From positions 1-64,000 of the forward strand of contig JANNCV010000044.1 of NCBI GenBank assembly GCA_031386985.1: 64,000 nt of DNA. The letters are read 5' to 3'. This stretch comes from JANJUB01 sp031386985 (lineage in GTDB: Bacteria > Armatimonadota > Fimbriimonadia > Fimbriimonadales > Fimbriimonadaceae). The notes under the pieces were generated by a model that saw nothing but the letters and a program-made list of their open reading frames with translations, was not told where the DNA came from and made no database searches. Each line of letters opens with the position of its first letter. Positions within the stretch are counted from its first letter, which is position 1. A program made the translations under genes and the position numbers. Below are positions 7,212 through 14,641 of the stretch, piece after piece.

Positions 7212-8835
7212 CGAAGGCGATGAGCGCCAAGTTCAAAGTATCCCAGATCAAAATGCAGTTCTAGCTCGAATGGCCGAGCAACAGGGACTGCAGGTCATTT
7301 TGCGCCTTGAAGAGGCTCATTCTGCCAAACAACCAAACTCGCGACCAATCTTCATGCAAATGCTCAAAATGATCCAGGACGGAAAAGCTGATGGGATTCT
7401 CTGTTGGCACCTGAACCGCTTGACGCGCAATCCCGTGGACAGCGGCACTCTCTCCTGGCTCCTTCAACAAGGAGTCATTCGATGCATCAAGACCCCTGAT
7501 CGTGAATACAGGCCTGAGGACAACGTTGTCATCATGGCGGTCGAAAACGCTGTTTCGAACCAATACATTGTTGACCTACGCAGCAACATTCGACGTGCTC
7601 AACTAGAGAAGGCGGCGCGAGGTTGGTATCCGCATAGGCCCCCAGGGGGTTATTTGACCAATCGCGATACTGGGGAAATAGAGGTTGACCGGGAGCGGTT
7701 CTCTATGCTGCGCCGCGCTTGGGAATTGATGTTAACGGGTTCGTATTCGGTGTATGATGTTCATCGAAATCTGGAAGATTGGGGATACCGAACGCGAAAG
7801 GGCAAGGGGAAGTCTGGCCTAATGATGACTCGGTCAAATCTTTACAAGGTCTTTGATAATCCATTCTACGTCGGCGACTTCAGCTTCTTGGGTAAACGTT
7901 ACGCGGGCAAGCACCGACCGATGGTCACCAGAGACGAGTTCCAGCAGGTCAGGGAGCGAATACACGGTCCTGACCCAACAATCCCAAAGCGGCACGTCTT
8001 CGCTTTCACTGGGCTTATCCGCTGCGGGGGTTGTGGGTGCATGGTAACGGCGGAGCGCAAAGTTAAACATTATCGCACCACCAACCGAACGGTCACCTAT
8101 GTCTACTATCGCTGCACTCGGAGCAAAGGTTGCAAGGAGCCAGCCGTCACTGAGGCGTACGTCGAATCTGAAATCTCGCACCGAGTCGGACAATGCCAGT
8201 TGCATCCAACTGCTATTGCCTGGGCAAAGGAGGCTCTAGAAGAAGTTCCAAATATTAGTCATCAAAACCCTATTGGCCAGCTCGGAACCTTGCGGTCTGA
8301 TCTAGTTGCAGTTCAGAAGAAGCTTGCTGGCCTCTATGAGCTCCGGCTAAACGGAGAGATCACTGCTGACGAGATGCAATCCATACGTTCCAAGTTCCAA
8401 ACCGAAATGTCTCGACTGGAACTAGCAATCGAGCGGACTGAACACTTGAACGAGCGCCATTGCCGAACAACCGGGAGCTTACTTGCCTACGCGAGCGATG
8501 CCTGGATGACGTTTGCCAACGGCGATGACAAAGTGAAGCGGGAGATTGCTCGTTCGCTCGCTCAGAGCTACGTTCTCACTCAGGGAACCCTGGTCATCAA
8601 CCCTCATCCGCTCCTTGCTCCACTATTGACCTTAGAACCTCCAAAGTTGCCATCTGACAAGGTTCAGAGAGTTACCGTCGGCCACCAAAATCCCTTATTG
8701 TGCGCTTGGGTTGATCATATCCGAACCCTGTTAGCGACTCAAGACGTTTCGTTCCCCGAACTGGAGTGCTTGCAACAGGTTCAACAATTTGAAGCAAACG
8801 AGCCCAACGTTCGGCGCAAGAAACGGAAAGCCTAA
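7180..8835 (+). CDS. Large serine recombinase
   Basis: A 551-aa protein from ATG 7180; an upstream in-frame ATG at 7138 is less likely. The resolvase catalytic domain begins YSRKSSEGDERQVQSIPDQ with nucleophile Ser10, followed by DGILCWHLNRLTRN. The recombinase domain comes next (GYRTRKGKGKSG, NPFYVGDF). A zinc ribbon follows (IRCGGCGCMV ... YYRCTRSKGC), then a coiled-coil region (about 380-430) and a long C-terminal tail. The gene heads a row of defence segments. The last ~135 bp of the gene (from 8699) recur as diverged fragments at 10.5, 11.6, 14.0 and 19.2 kb. It is the likely integration enzyme of that array. Confidence 0.92.
   Translation: MRFIQYSRKSSEGDERQVQSIPDQNAVLARMAEQQGLQVILRLEEAHSAKQPNSRPIFMQMLKMIQDGKADGILCWHLNRLTRNPVDSGTLSWLLQQGVIRCIKTPDREYRPEDNVVIMAVENAVSNQYIVDLRSNIRRAQLEKAARGWYPHRPPGGYLTNRDTGEIEVDRERFSMLRRAWELMLTGSYSVYDVHRNLEDWGYRTRKGKGKSGLMMTRSNLYKVFDNPFYVGDFSFLGKRYAGKHRPMVTRDEFQQVRERIHGPDPTIPKRHVFAFTGLIRCGGCGCMVTAERKVKHYRTTNRTVTYVYYRCTRSKGCKEPAVTEAYVESEISHRVGQCQLHPTAIAWAKEALEEVPNISHQNPIGQLGTLRSDLVAVQKKLAGLYELRLNGEITADEMQSIRSKFQTEMSRLELAIERTEHLNERHCRTTGSLLAYASDAWMTFANGDDKVKREIARSLAQSYVLTQGTLVINPHPLLAPLLTLEPPKLPSDKVQRVTVGHQNPLLCAWVDHIRTLLATQDVSFPELECLQQVQQFEANEPNVRRKKRKA
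8699..8835 (+). repeat. Cassette-boundary repeat, copy 1 (recombinase 3' end)
   Basis: This is the coding 3' end of the recombinase, beginning at TGTGCGCTTGGGTTGAT. It holds GAACCCTGTT at 8723-8732 and AACAGGTTC at about 8774-8782, which form an imperfect inverted pair. Four more copies delimit the cargo segments to the right. Confidence 0.85.
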
Positions 8836-9095
8836 TGCGGAATGAGGGGTGATGCATCACGTTTCATATAGCGCCTTTTGGCTTTTCGACGGTGCTTGAG
8901 ATATCGAAGACGACTAACTTTGGGGTCTTCGAATTTGATCTTACCGCTAAAGATTCCGTAGAGCCTTAGGAATCTCTCAGCAACGTCAACTGTTGCGGCT
9001 TTGGTTAGGCAGATACCAAATTCTTGTTCATACATTTTCATAAAACTCGCAAGATTCTTGTCGCTGATTGGCCGCGCCCAATTCACTTCATCCAT
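8832..9095 (-). CDS. Recombinase-associated small protein (family A)
   Basis: An 87-aa protein. FMKMYEQEFGICL...DVAERFLRLYGIFSGKIKFEDPKV is followed by a basic tail ending KRRYMKRDASPLIPH. It is about 50% identical by eye to the protein at 11760-12074. Its TAG overlaps the TAA of the recombinase, so the genes meet tail to tail. Its start overlaps the end of the beta-flower protein by 13 nt, so it is the last gene of the Shedu operon. Function unknown; conservation next to recombinase ends suggests a role in recombination or excision. Confidence 0.75.
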   Translation of the reverse strand: MDEVNWARPISDKNLASFMKMYEQEFGICLTKAATVDVAERFLRLYGIFSGKIKFEDPKVSRLRYLKHRRKAKRRYMKRDASPLIPH

Positions 9096-9298
9096 GGCAA
9101 GTCCTTGCTAGGGCCGTAGATATGGTCGTTATCTATGTAGAACTTTCCACCATCCTTGAGTCCCCAGATGTGTTTGTCTTGGATGTAGTATTTGCCGCTA
9201 TTGCGAGGTCCCCATATGTAGTTGTCTTGAACGTAAAATCGACCAGATTCTGTTGGTCCATAGATGTAATCATCTTGGATCCAATAACCGGTGTACAT
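9083..9298 (-). CDS. Four-fold repeat beta-flower-like small protein
   Basis: A 71-aa protein made of four ~17-residue repeats: WIQDDYIYGP, FYVQDNYIWGP, YYIQDKHIWGL and FYIDNDHIYGP. Each is separated by a short GlySer turn. This matches the small '4-fold beta flower' proteins I recall. Its ATG directly follows the sduA TAA with no gap, so it is coupled to Shedu. The role is unknown; a regulator or accessory of the nuclease is inference. Confidence 0.75.
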   Translation of the reverse strand: MYTGYWIQDDYIYGPTESGRFYVQDNYIWGPRNSGKYYIQDKHIWGLKDGGKFYIDNDHIYGPSKDLPWMK

Positions 9299-10390
9299 TT
9301 ACTCGGGCTCCTCAGTGACCATTGCTACCACTGGAACAACCTGCGTCGGAGGTGCCGGTGCTTCCAAGGTTGGCGCGGTGGATGTAGTCAAATATTTAGC
9401 TCTGGACAACAATTCGTCGAAGGTGATAATTTCAGGGTTCTTCAAATTACGTCGAAAGAGTTCGAACGCGAGCTTCCTGTCGTCGTCAGTGAGTTGTTTG
9501 GTGTGACCGGCAACGACGATTCCACGGGGTTCCGCGGTTAGGACACCAACTCGATCTAGTTGTTTAACGGTAACGGGTGATTGAGCACCATCTGTGATCC
9601 ACGTCTGACAGTTCGATTGCAGCTGAGCGACCCCACCCGAGAGGTCATCGCCTGGGGCATATGTTCGATTTCGGTATTTGTTCGCCTGCAGGAGAAGGGC
9701 CGACGGTGTTTTGATATCGACCAGTGCGGTGAAACGGGCATTCTCGGCTCCAGACGCCATCAGAAAATCAATCACTTGACCATCTTTATTCGCAATAGTT
9801 TTACCACCAACTAAGGCTTCCCGCTGAAGGATATGAAGGAAGCGAAAGTCCAAAGCGTGGCCGAATATCCACGTCTCACGCTCGAAGAAAGCCTGCCATT
9901 CCTTCTCTGACCAACTATCCTTTGTCAGGTGATCTTCAAATTCAGTCACCGCCGCTTGACGCTGCCGAAGCATCGCTATATCAAGAATGCTTGTCGGCAC
10001 GATTCCGCCCGTCGATAGAAGTTCTAGTATCTGGTCAGGAGTCAACTCGCTGAGCTTGTTTTGAACCTCTGAAAGAATTCCTCCAACTTTGTCGTCGGCA
10101 ATCTTCAAGTACGCACCCTGACCTCTAATTACCAAGCCGGCTTTGTCGGCGAGAAACTGGAGCAATGCCTGGGTCTCATCCTCGCCTAACGAGATCTTTG
10201 CTGGGGACTCGGCACCTTTTTCAAAAGAAAAGGATTTCTTCTCCCTCATGATCTTGAGCACTAAGCCCTTTCGTCCATCGTTGTGGGCAATGGCGGTTAA
10301 TAGAACGCCAAATTTGGTTCGCTTGGTTTCCACCAAAGTTTCCGTGATGTACTCAAGGCCACTCTTTGCTTTTAGAACTTCTTCGGTCAT
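9299..10390 (-). CDS. sduA: Shedu-type defence nuclease SduA
   Basis: A 363-aa protein with a C-terminal DUF4263/Shedu nuclease domain. WSEKEWQAFFERETWIFGHAL (about 160-180) is followed by GQVIDFLM (D208), then VDIKTPSALLL (D225, K227; the D/E-x-K motif) and NKYRNRTYAPGDDLSGGVAQLQ. The N-terminal ~145 residues are a variable sensing region, as known for the family. Shedu is an established single-gene anti-phage nuclease. Here it is followed by a coupled beta-flower gene and a family-A small gene. It sits in the first cassette after the recombinase. Confidence 0.85.
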   Translation of the reverse strand: MTEEVLKAKSGLEYITETLVETKRTKFGVLLTAIAHNDGRKGLVLKIMREKKSFSFEKGAESPAKISLGEDETQALLQFLADKAGLVIRGQGAYLKIADDKVGGILSEVQNKLSELTPDQILELLSTGGIVPTSILDIAMLRQRQAAVTEFEDHLTKDSWSEKEWQAFFERETWIFGHALDFRFLHILQREALVGGKTIANKDGQVIDFLMASGAENARFTALVDIKTPSALLLQANKYRNRTYAPGDDLSGGVAQLQSNCQTWITDGAQSPVTVKQLDRVGVLTAEPRGIVVAGHTKQLTDDDRKLAFELFRRNLKNPEIITFDELLSRAKYLTTSTAPTLEAPAPPTQVVPVVAMVTEEPE

Positions 10391-10439
10391 GACCGCATTG
10401 AAGCATATTTAAGCCTGAAAATCCAAGGATTTAGCCTTT

Positions 10440-10546
10440 GGGCTGGAAAGGGAATCCCACCCTGATTGAACCTGAAGGTCAATTTGATAAGGGAGTCGAA
10501 AAGGGAACATTAGAACCTGCATTTAACAGGTTAGAGACTGTCTAAG
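10440..10546. repeat. Shared non-coding block upstream of boundary copy 2
   Basis: The block starts GGGCTGGAAAGGGAATCCCACCCTGATTGAACCTG and contains the palindrome AACCTG-catttaa-CAGGTT followed by TTAGAGA and TGTCTAAG. Closely similar sequence lies at 13896-14004, and a more diverged version at 11513-11625. In each case it is directly followed by the recombinase-end repeat. Confidence 0.75.
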
Positions 10547-10675
10547 TGTGCTCGTGGGTTGATCATATCCGAACCCTGTTAGCGACTCAAGACGTTTCGT
10601 TCCCCGAACTGGAGTGCCTACAACAGGTTCAGGAATTTGAAGTCAAACAGCCTATTGTTCGGCGGAAGAAACGGG
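10547..10675 (+). repeat. Cassette-boundary repeat, copy 2
   Basis: About 130 bp nearly identical to the recombinase 3' end (TGATCATATCCGAACCC..., AACAGGTTCAGGAATTTG). It is detached from the rest of the gene. The frame continues into unrelated codons and stops near 10720. It separates the Shedu cassette from the next segment. Confidence 0.88.
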
Positions 10676-10789
10676 AATCAGGCGGATTGCACGCTAGCAA
10701 CGACCTTCAAACTGACTTGTAGTTTTGCAACGCCTAGCTAAGCTTGAAGTACGAACTGCTCATTATGGACGGGTCGGTATTGGATGGTA

Positions 10790-10817
10790 AGGACTCCCGT
10801 GAGGGAGTCCTCTTTCT
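10790..10817 (+). terminator. Intrinsic terminator after boundary copy 2
   Basis: A perfect 9-bp stem AGGACTCCC / GGGAGTCCT with a GTGA loop is followed by CTTTCT. It is oriented to stop transcription entering from the recombinase-end fragment. Confidence 0.75.
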
Positions 10818-10893
10818 ATAGTGAATACCTCATTAGAACAACGTGAACAAACCAGTCGTCATTACTGATAGGCATTAGCCTAGGAGGCCAAAA

Positions 10894-11103
10894 ATGGCAA
10901 ACAACGACGCTGAAAGAGCTGTAATCGCCGATGTCCTTTCAAATGCACCGGCTGGATCACAAGCTACGGCGCAATCCTCGGGACAACCAAGTCACCACCA
11001 TCAGGGACAGAAGAGTGGCCCGACGCACAATGATGCTACGGCAGGCACAAAGCAGTCGGACGGCTCAATAACATACGAGAAACTTCACTCGGACGATAAG
11101 TAA
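10894..11103 (+). CDS. Small disordered Gln/Ser/Thr/His-rich protein
   Basis: A 69-aa protein with an excellent AGGAGG about 7 nt before the ATG. After a short helical start (NNDAERAVIADVLSNA) the sequence is low-complexity (SQATAQSSGQPSHHHQGQKSG). No signal peptide or membrane segment. A GC-rich hairpin (11109-11136) follows. It is the only intact gene in the segment between boundary copies 2 and 3. Function unknown. Confidence 0.65.
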   Translation: MANNDAERAVIADVLSNAPAGSQATAQSSGQPSHHHQGQKSGPTHNDATAGTKQSDGSITYEKLHSDDK

Positions 11104-11108
11104 GGAAA

Positions 11109-11136
11109 ACGGGGCTCAGCGTTTGCCGAGCCCCGT
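11109..11136. terminator. GC-rich hairpin between converging genes
   Basis: A 9-bp perfect stem ACGGGGCTC / GAGCCCCGT with a 10-nt loop, without a T tract. It lies between the small plus-strand gene and a minus-strand gene fragment. Confidence 0.5.
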
Positions 11137-11143
11137 GGACACA

Positions 11144-11416
11144 TTAGAGGTTTAGTTCCAGGCCGCTTGGATCCACCCCATGATCCTTCCAGAATTTCTG
11201 TAAAACAGCCTGTGCTTTCCTCATCATTTCAGGTTCCTGCGACATTAAATGGTCAAAGGCCTGACGGTAATCATCGCCATACTTGTCCCAGTTAGGCTGA
11301 AAAACAGCAGCGAATACCCGGCGGTCATCAGTCGAAAACTCTGGGTCAACAGCCGGATCAAACTCCGGGTGGTGGTTAAGTAGGGTTTCAACAGCAATGG
11401 TTTGCGCCTTATATAT
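11144..11416 (-). pseudogene. Start-less gene fragment
   Basis: The minus strand is open from 11416 to TAA 11144-11146 and encodes a protein-like sequence (LLNHHPEFDPAVDPEF, RRVFAAVFQPNWDKYGDDYRQAFDHLM, FWKDHGVDPSGLELNL). No ATG, GTG or TTG is available before an in-frame stop at 11417-11419. It looks like the 3' remnant of a gene whose 5' end was lost. The family is not recognised. Confidence 0.55.
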
Positions 11417-11512
11417 TTAAACGTTCTCTTGGCTCATGCGAGGCACAATAGAGCATCGTCAGTAAGATGTCAATGCTGCTGCGTTAGAAACAGAATATAA
11501 GCCAGTTACAGC

Positions 11513-11625
11513 CTTGGGCTGGAAAGGGATTCTCACCCTAGTCAGAGGCAAATTGCTTCGCACAACGTTAGAATGAGATTCTAGAGAGCCACAAGTAACA
11601 GGTTCCAGGTTAGAGAATGTCTTTT
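11513..11625. repeat. Shared non-coding block upstream of boundary copy 3 (diverged)
   Basis: Begins GGGCTGGAAAGGGATTCTCACCCT, then diverges, and ends AACAGGTTCCAGGTTAGAGAATGTCTTTT directly before the recombinase-end repeat. Confidence 0.65.
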
Positions 11626-11763
11626 TGTGCGGCCTGGGTTGATAATATCCGAACTCTGTTAGCGACTCAAGACGTTTCGTTTCCCGAACTGGAATGTTTG
11701 CAACAGGTTCAGCAGTTTGAAGAAAAAAGGCCTAACGTTCGACGCAAGAAACGGCTAGCTTAG
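11626..11763 (+). repeat. Cassette-boundary repeat, copy 3
   Basis: A recombinase 3'-end copy from TGTGCGGCCTGGGTTGATAA to a TAG stop at 11761-11763. That stop overlaps the reverse-strand stop of the family-A small gene, exactly as at copy 1. Confidence 0.88.
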
Positions 11764-12041
11764 TTAGGAATGAGGGGTAAGGCATCTCGTTTCATGTAAC
11801 GCCGTCTAGCGGCTCGCCGACGCTTGAGATACTTCTGTAGAACTTGTGGGTCTTCAAAACTGATTTGTCCGCTGAAGATTCCATAAAGCATGAGGAATCT
11901 TTGAGCGACATCAGCGGCTTCAGCATCCGTGAGCCTGACAGACAACTCTTTCTGATACAGCTCCCTGAATTGTTTGATTTGGGGCTCAGTAAGGTTTGGC
12001 GGGAGTTCAGGAGCTACTGATCCTTGCGATATTGAGTCCAT
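11760..12041 (-). CDS. Recombinase-associated small protein (family A)
   Basis: 93 aa from ATG 12041, or 104 aa from an upstream start at 12074. FRELYQKELSVRLTDAEAADVAQRFLMLYGIFSGQISFEDPQV is followed by the basic tail RRRAARRRYMKRDALPLIPN. It is the last gene of the CBASS cassette and overlaps the effector stop by 28 nt. Its stop overlaps the recombinase-end fragment. The pattern repeats that at 8832-9095. Confidence 0.75.
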   Translation of the reverse strand: MDSISQGSVAPELPPNLTEPQIKQFRELYQKELSVRLTDAEAADVAQRFLMLYGIFSGQISFEDPQVLQKYLKRRRAARRRYMKRDALPLIPN

Positions 12042-12850
12042 AGCTCGTTTAGCGTATCTCGTCGGAACTTCCAAATCCAGTCTGGGATTAATGGTGCTGA
12101 GGCTCGGGCAATTTGATAATCGTGAAGAAGCTTTACCACTTCAAGCTCAGAAACAGTCTCATTCAGAAGTCCAGCGGCAACCCTTTCGATTTGCTCGGAT
12201 CGCCGACTGAATACAAAATATCCACTCATTATTCTCACAAGCCCGAGAGAAACGATCAGCGACAAAACTGCGGCTATGATCCTACTGGCATTCTCTAGTG
12301 TCGCTATGCTCTTGGTCGCGGTTACAGCGATCCCCAAGGAGAAGAGGGAACCAAGAGTCGCACACACAGTCACAGCCGCACATACAGTTAGCATTATTCC
12401 AGCCAAATCCTTACTCCACCAAGCACTCTCCTGGAGATTCTCCAATGCGCGTTTCGACCCAACAGAGCTCGAGCTCGCAAAGTAGTTTTCCTTGACCGCC
12501 GATAGAAGGGCCTTCCGCTTGCGGCTAGATATCTTAGTAAGCAGGTCGGCAAGGTCAGCATTGGAAATCGTCCAACCTAGTCCGTCAAAGAATTCAATGC
12601 GCCGAGTCAGTTGTTCTGCACGTCCTTTGAGAATCTCTGACCGCCAATGGCAACACTCTGCCACTATTGCAATGATTGCCAAAATCCACGGCACCATAAC
12701 TCCGCTGAAGGCAGACAAGACAAAGACAATACCAAGCGCTGCCGCCAAGACTTTCAAAAAAAGCGAAAAACTCCAAAACAGCTTAGCCTCGTTATAGATG
12801 GTCTTAGCAACGATTCTTGGGGCGTGAGCGGATTCTGTTGGTTTAGCCAT
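12014..12850 (-). CDS. Four-TM CBASS effector (S-4TM/SLATT-like)
   Basis: About 278 aa from ATG 12850, which overlaps the CD-NTase stop (ATGGCTAA). Two hydrophobic helices at about 32-65 (FLKVLAAALGIVFVLSAF, WILAIIAIVA) are followed by AEQLTRRIEFFDGLGWTIS, resembling the S-4TM signature region. Two more helices come after ~residue 135. Such membrane effectors open or disrupt the inner membrane when a CD-NTase makes its nucleotide signal. The adjacent CD-NTase strongly supports this reading. Confidence 0.75.
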   Translation of the reverse strand: MAKPTESAHAPRIVAKTIYNEAKLFWSFSLFLKVLAAALGIVFVLSAFSGVMVPWILAIIAIVAECCHWRSEILKGRAEQLTRRIEFFDGLGWTISNADLADLLTKISSRKRKALLSAVKENYFASSSSVGSKRALENLQESAWWSKDLAGIMLTVCAAVTVCATLGSLFSLGIAVTATKSIATLENASRIIAAVLSLIVSLGLVRIMSGYFVFSRRSEQIERVAAGLLNETVSELEVVKLLHDYQIARASAPLIPDWIWKFRRDTLNELWTQYRKDQ

Positions 12851-13727
12851 AGGCAGGAAAGTATTGTCCAAAAATCATAGTCCAAACTTGAATAGCTTCG
12901 GCTGTTGAGCCTCGGATTGCCAGCCCCTCGGCTTTGATGGCCCGATCATAGGCCAGCTGAAACTTTGTAACGGCATCGTTGATTTTTTGTTGAGTGTTAA
13001 TATAACTACCAACATCGTCCCCATAACCGGCTGGGTCTAGATTCGTTGTTGCCACTAATTTCCGACCGTGATCGAAGAAGAAGCGAACCCCTGAATCAAA
13101 GTCTGAGATTTTTATGCCCTCAAGCGCCCCAAGAGCCATCACTTCAAGGTGAAAGGACCGAAAGAAGCTTCCCGAATTGCGATTCCAGCATTTGATCATT
13201 TTCACTAATGGAACCAGGTCACCTTCGTGAGCTCTATTAGATTCAGCCATGATAGTTACATGAGCCTTGGGGTCTGTTTGTATCCAATTGCTGCTCACCG
13301 AGTTTGGAATAAGGAAGCCGCCGTCTTGACAAACAAAGCCTGGAACGACGTCTACGACGAAGTCCGAGAATCTGATCGATACAGCCTGACCGCTACGACT
13401 GATGTCAGGAGTATCGGGATACGTGCGTCGCAACGTTCGCTTAACAAGGTCAAGAAGGCCAGCCTGACCGCCGTTTTGACCATTATCATAGTGATAGAAA
13501 TACTTCGGATCGAGGACGATGAAAATGTCGACGTCGGCCTGTTTGAGAGGCGCGATCATCGTGCTCCGCGAATAAGATCCCGTTAGGAAGCTATCCTTAA
13601 CATCGAATCCCTTCTCCATGGCGGCCCGGACGCTCTGTTGCCGGGTTGAGACTGTCATCACTTGCAAAGCGGTTGGCTCCAGGTTCCGTCGAAATTGGTC
13701 GAAAGATTCAGGAATCGTCCTTGCCAT
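12843..13727 (-). CDS. CBASS CD-NTase (cGAS/DncV-like nucleotidyltransferase)
   Basis: A 294-aa protein with the polymerase-beta-like signature LTGSYSRSTMIAPLKQADVDIFIVL (G50-S51; D65 and D67), and the third acid in DFVVDVVPGF (D126). The helical C-terminal half includes LVPLVKMIKCWNR and EVMALGALEG. It makes a cyclic oligonucleotide signal on phage infection in characterised CBASS. It is first of a three-gene coupled operon with a 4TM effector and a family-A small protein. No Cap2/Cap3 or HORMA genes are present, so this is a minimal type I layout. Confidence 0.88.
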   Translation of the reverse strand: MARTIPESFDQFRRNLEPTALQVMTVSTRQQSVRAAMEKGFDVKDSFLTGSYSRSTMIAPLKQADVDIFIVLDPKYFYHYDNGQNGGQAGLLDLVKRTLRRTYPDTPDISRSGQAVSIRFSDFVVDVVPGFVCQDGGFLIPNSVSSNWIQTDPKAHVTIMAESNRAHEGDLVPLVKMIKCWNRNSGSFFRSFHLEVMALGALEGIKISDFDSGVRFFFDHGRKLVATTNLDPAGYGDDVGSYINTQQKINDAVTKFQLAYDRAIKAEGLAIRGSTAEAIQVWTMIFGQYFPAYG

Positions 13728-13895
13728 TGCTCATGAGTATTGTAGACGATCATCCATTTTTAGTCGATGGTCGGAAGCGACTGCTCAGGAAGATGTATGC
13801 AATGGATCTTCAATCTGGACAGCTCAGCTCAAAAGACCGTAGAGCACTAACAATCTTCGGCCATTGTCAGCCGCTCCGGCTACCCGAATGTGAAG

Positions 13896-14004
13896 TTGGG
13901 CTGATAAAGGAATCCCACCCTGATTGAACCTGAACGTCACTTTTGGAAGATGTGTCAAAAGGTCACATTAGAACCTGCATTTAACAGGTTAGAGAGCGTC
14001 TAAG
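13896..14004. repeat. Shared non-coding block upstream of boundary copy 4
   Basis: Very similar to 10440-10546: GGAATCCCACCCTGATTGAACCTGAA at the left, then CATTAGAACCTGCATTTAACAGGTTAGAGA and GTCTAAG directly before the recombinase-end repeat. Confidence 0.78.
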
Positions 14005-14135
14005 TGTGCTCGTGGGTTAATCATATCCGAACCCTGTTAGCGACTCAAGACGTTTCATTCCCCGAACTGGAGTGCCTTCGACAGGTTCAGCAAAATGACG
14101 AAAAAGAGTCAAACGTTCGACGAAAGAAACGATAA
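14005..14135 (+). repeat. Cassette-boundary repeat, copy 4
   Basis: A recombinase 3'-end copy from TGTGCTCGTGGGTTAATC to CGAAAGAAACGATAA (stop 14133-14135). The next ~30 bp, read on the minus strand, encode KRRALALMPH and a stop. This is a remnant of the family-A small-gene 3' end (compare KRDALPLIPN). Confidence 0.85.
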
Positions 14136-14641
14136 ACTCAGTGAGGCATGAGTGCCAATGCACGACGTTTCCTAGTGGCCTAATGCCGCTAGGAACCCTT
14201 TCACAATGGGTTCCCGGGCTTAAGACGTGCTCAGAGGCTCAACGGGCGGTAATTTTGCTAGCCTTTTGAATCCCGGCTGGCAATAACCACTCGATGCAAA
14301 AAAATACTTTGCCAAGCATCTAGATTAACAAGCTTCGGCATTACGCGCGGCTACCCATGGCTAGGGCAAATGGGATGCCTCTCACCCATTTGAAGGAACA
14401 ACTCGACAGTAGTCAAATAGCTTTGAACGCGAATATCTAGGACATGAAACTCAGGCTTCGATTCGTTAGCGAATGAATCGTCCGGCATTGAGCGTTGTTG
14501 AGTCAGCGCGTTTTCCAGCGTTTCAGCGGCAAGCACTAACTACGGAGCGGGCTGTGGCCAATCCCAAGCAGAGTATCTTGGGCAAATTTGCCGTAACTTC
14601 AGGCTTACAGCGGTTTTCTTCCGTCTGGTAAGGTTACGACT
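14136..14641. other. Non-coding stretch before the PIN cassette
   Basis: It contains the family-A remnant (14136-14170), a strong hairpin at 14169-14195 (TTCCTAG-GGC / GCC-CTAGGAA) and the promoter region of the following operon. No convincing gene is seen; a 61-aa minus frame at 14351-14536 looks spurious. Confidence 0.5.

Noticed and set aside
10547..10720. Recombinase-end copy as a functional small gene
   Set aside because: No start codon or ribosome site belongs to the frame; it is a 3' fragment repeated as a boundary element.
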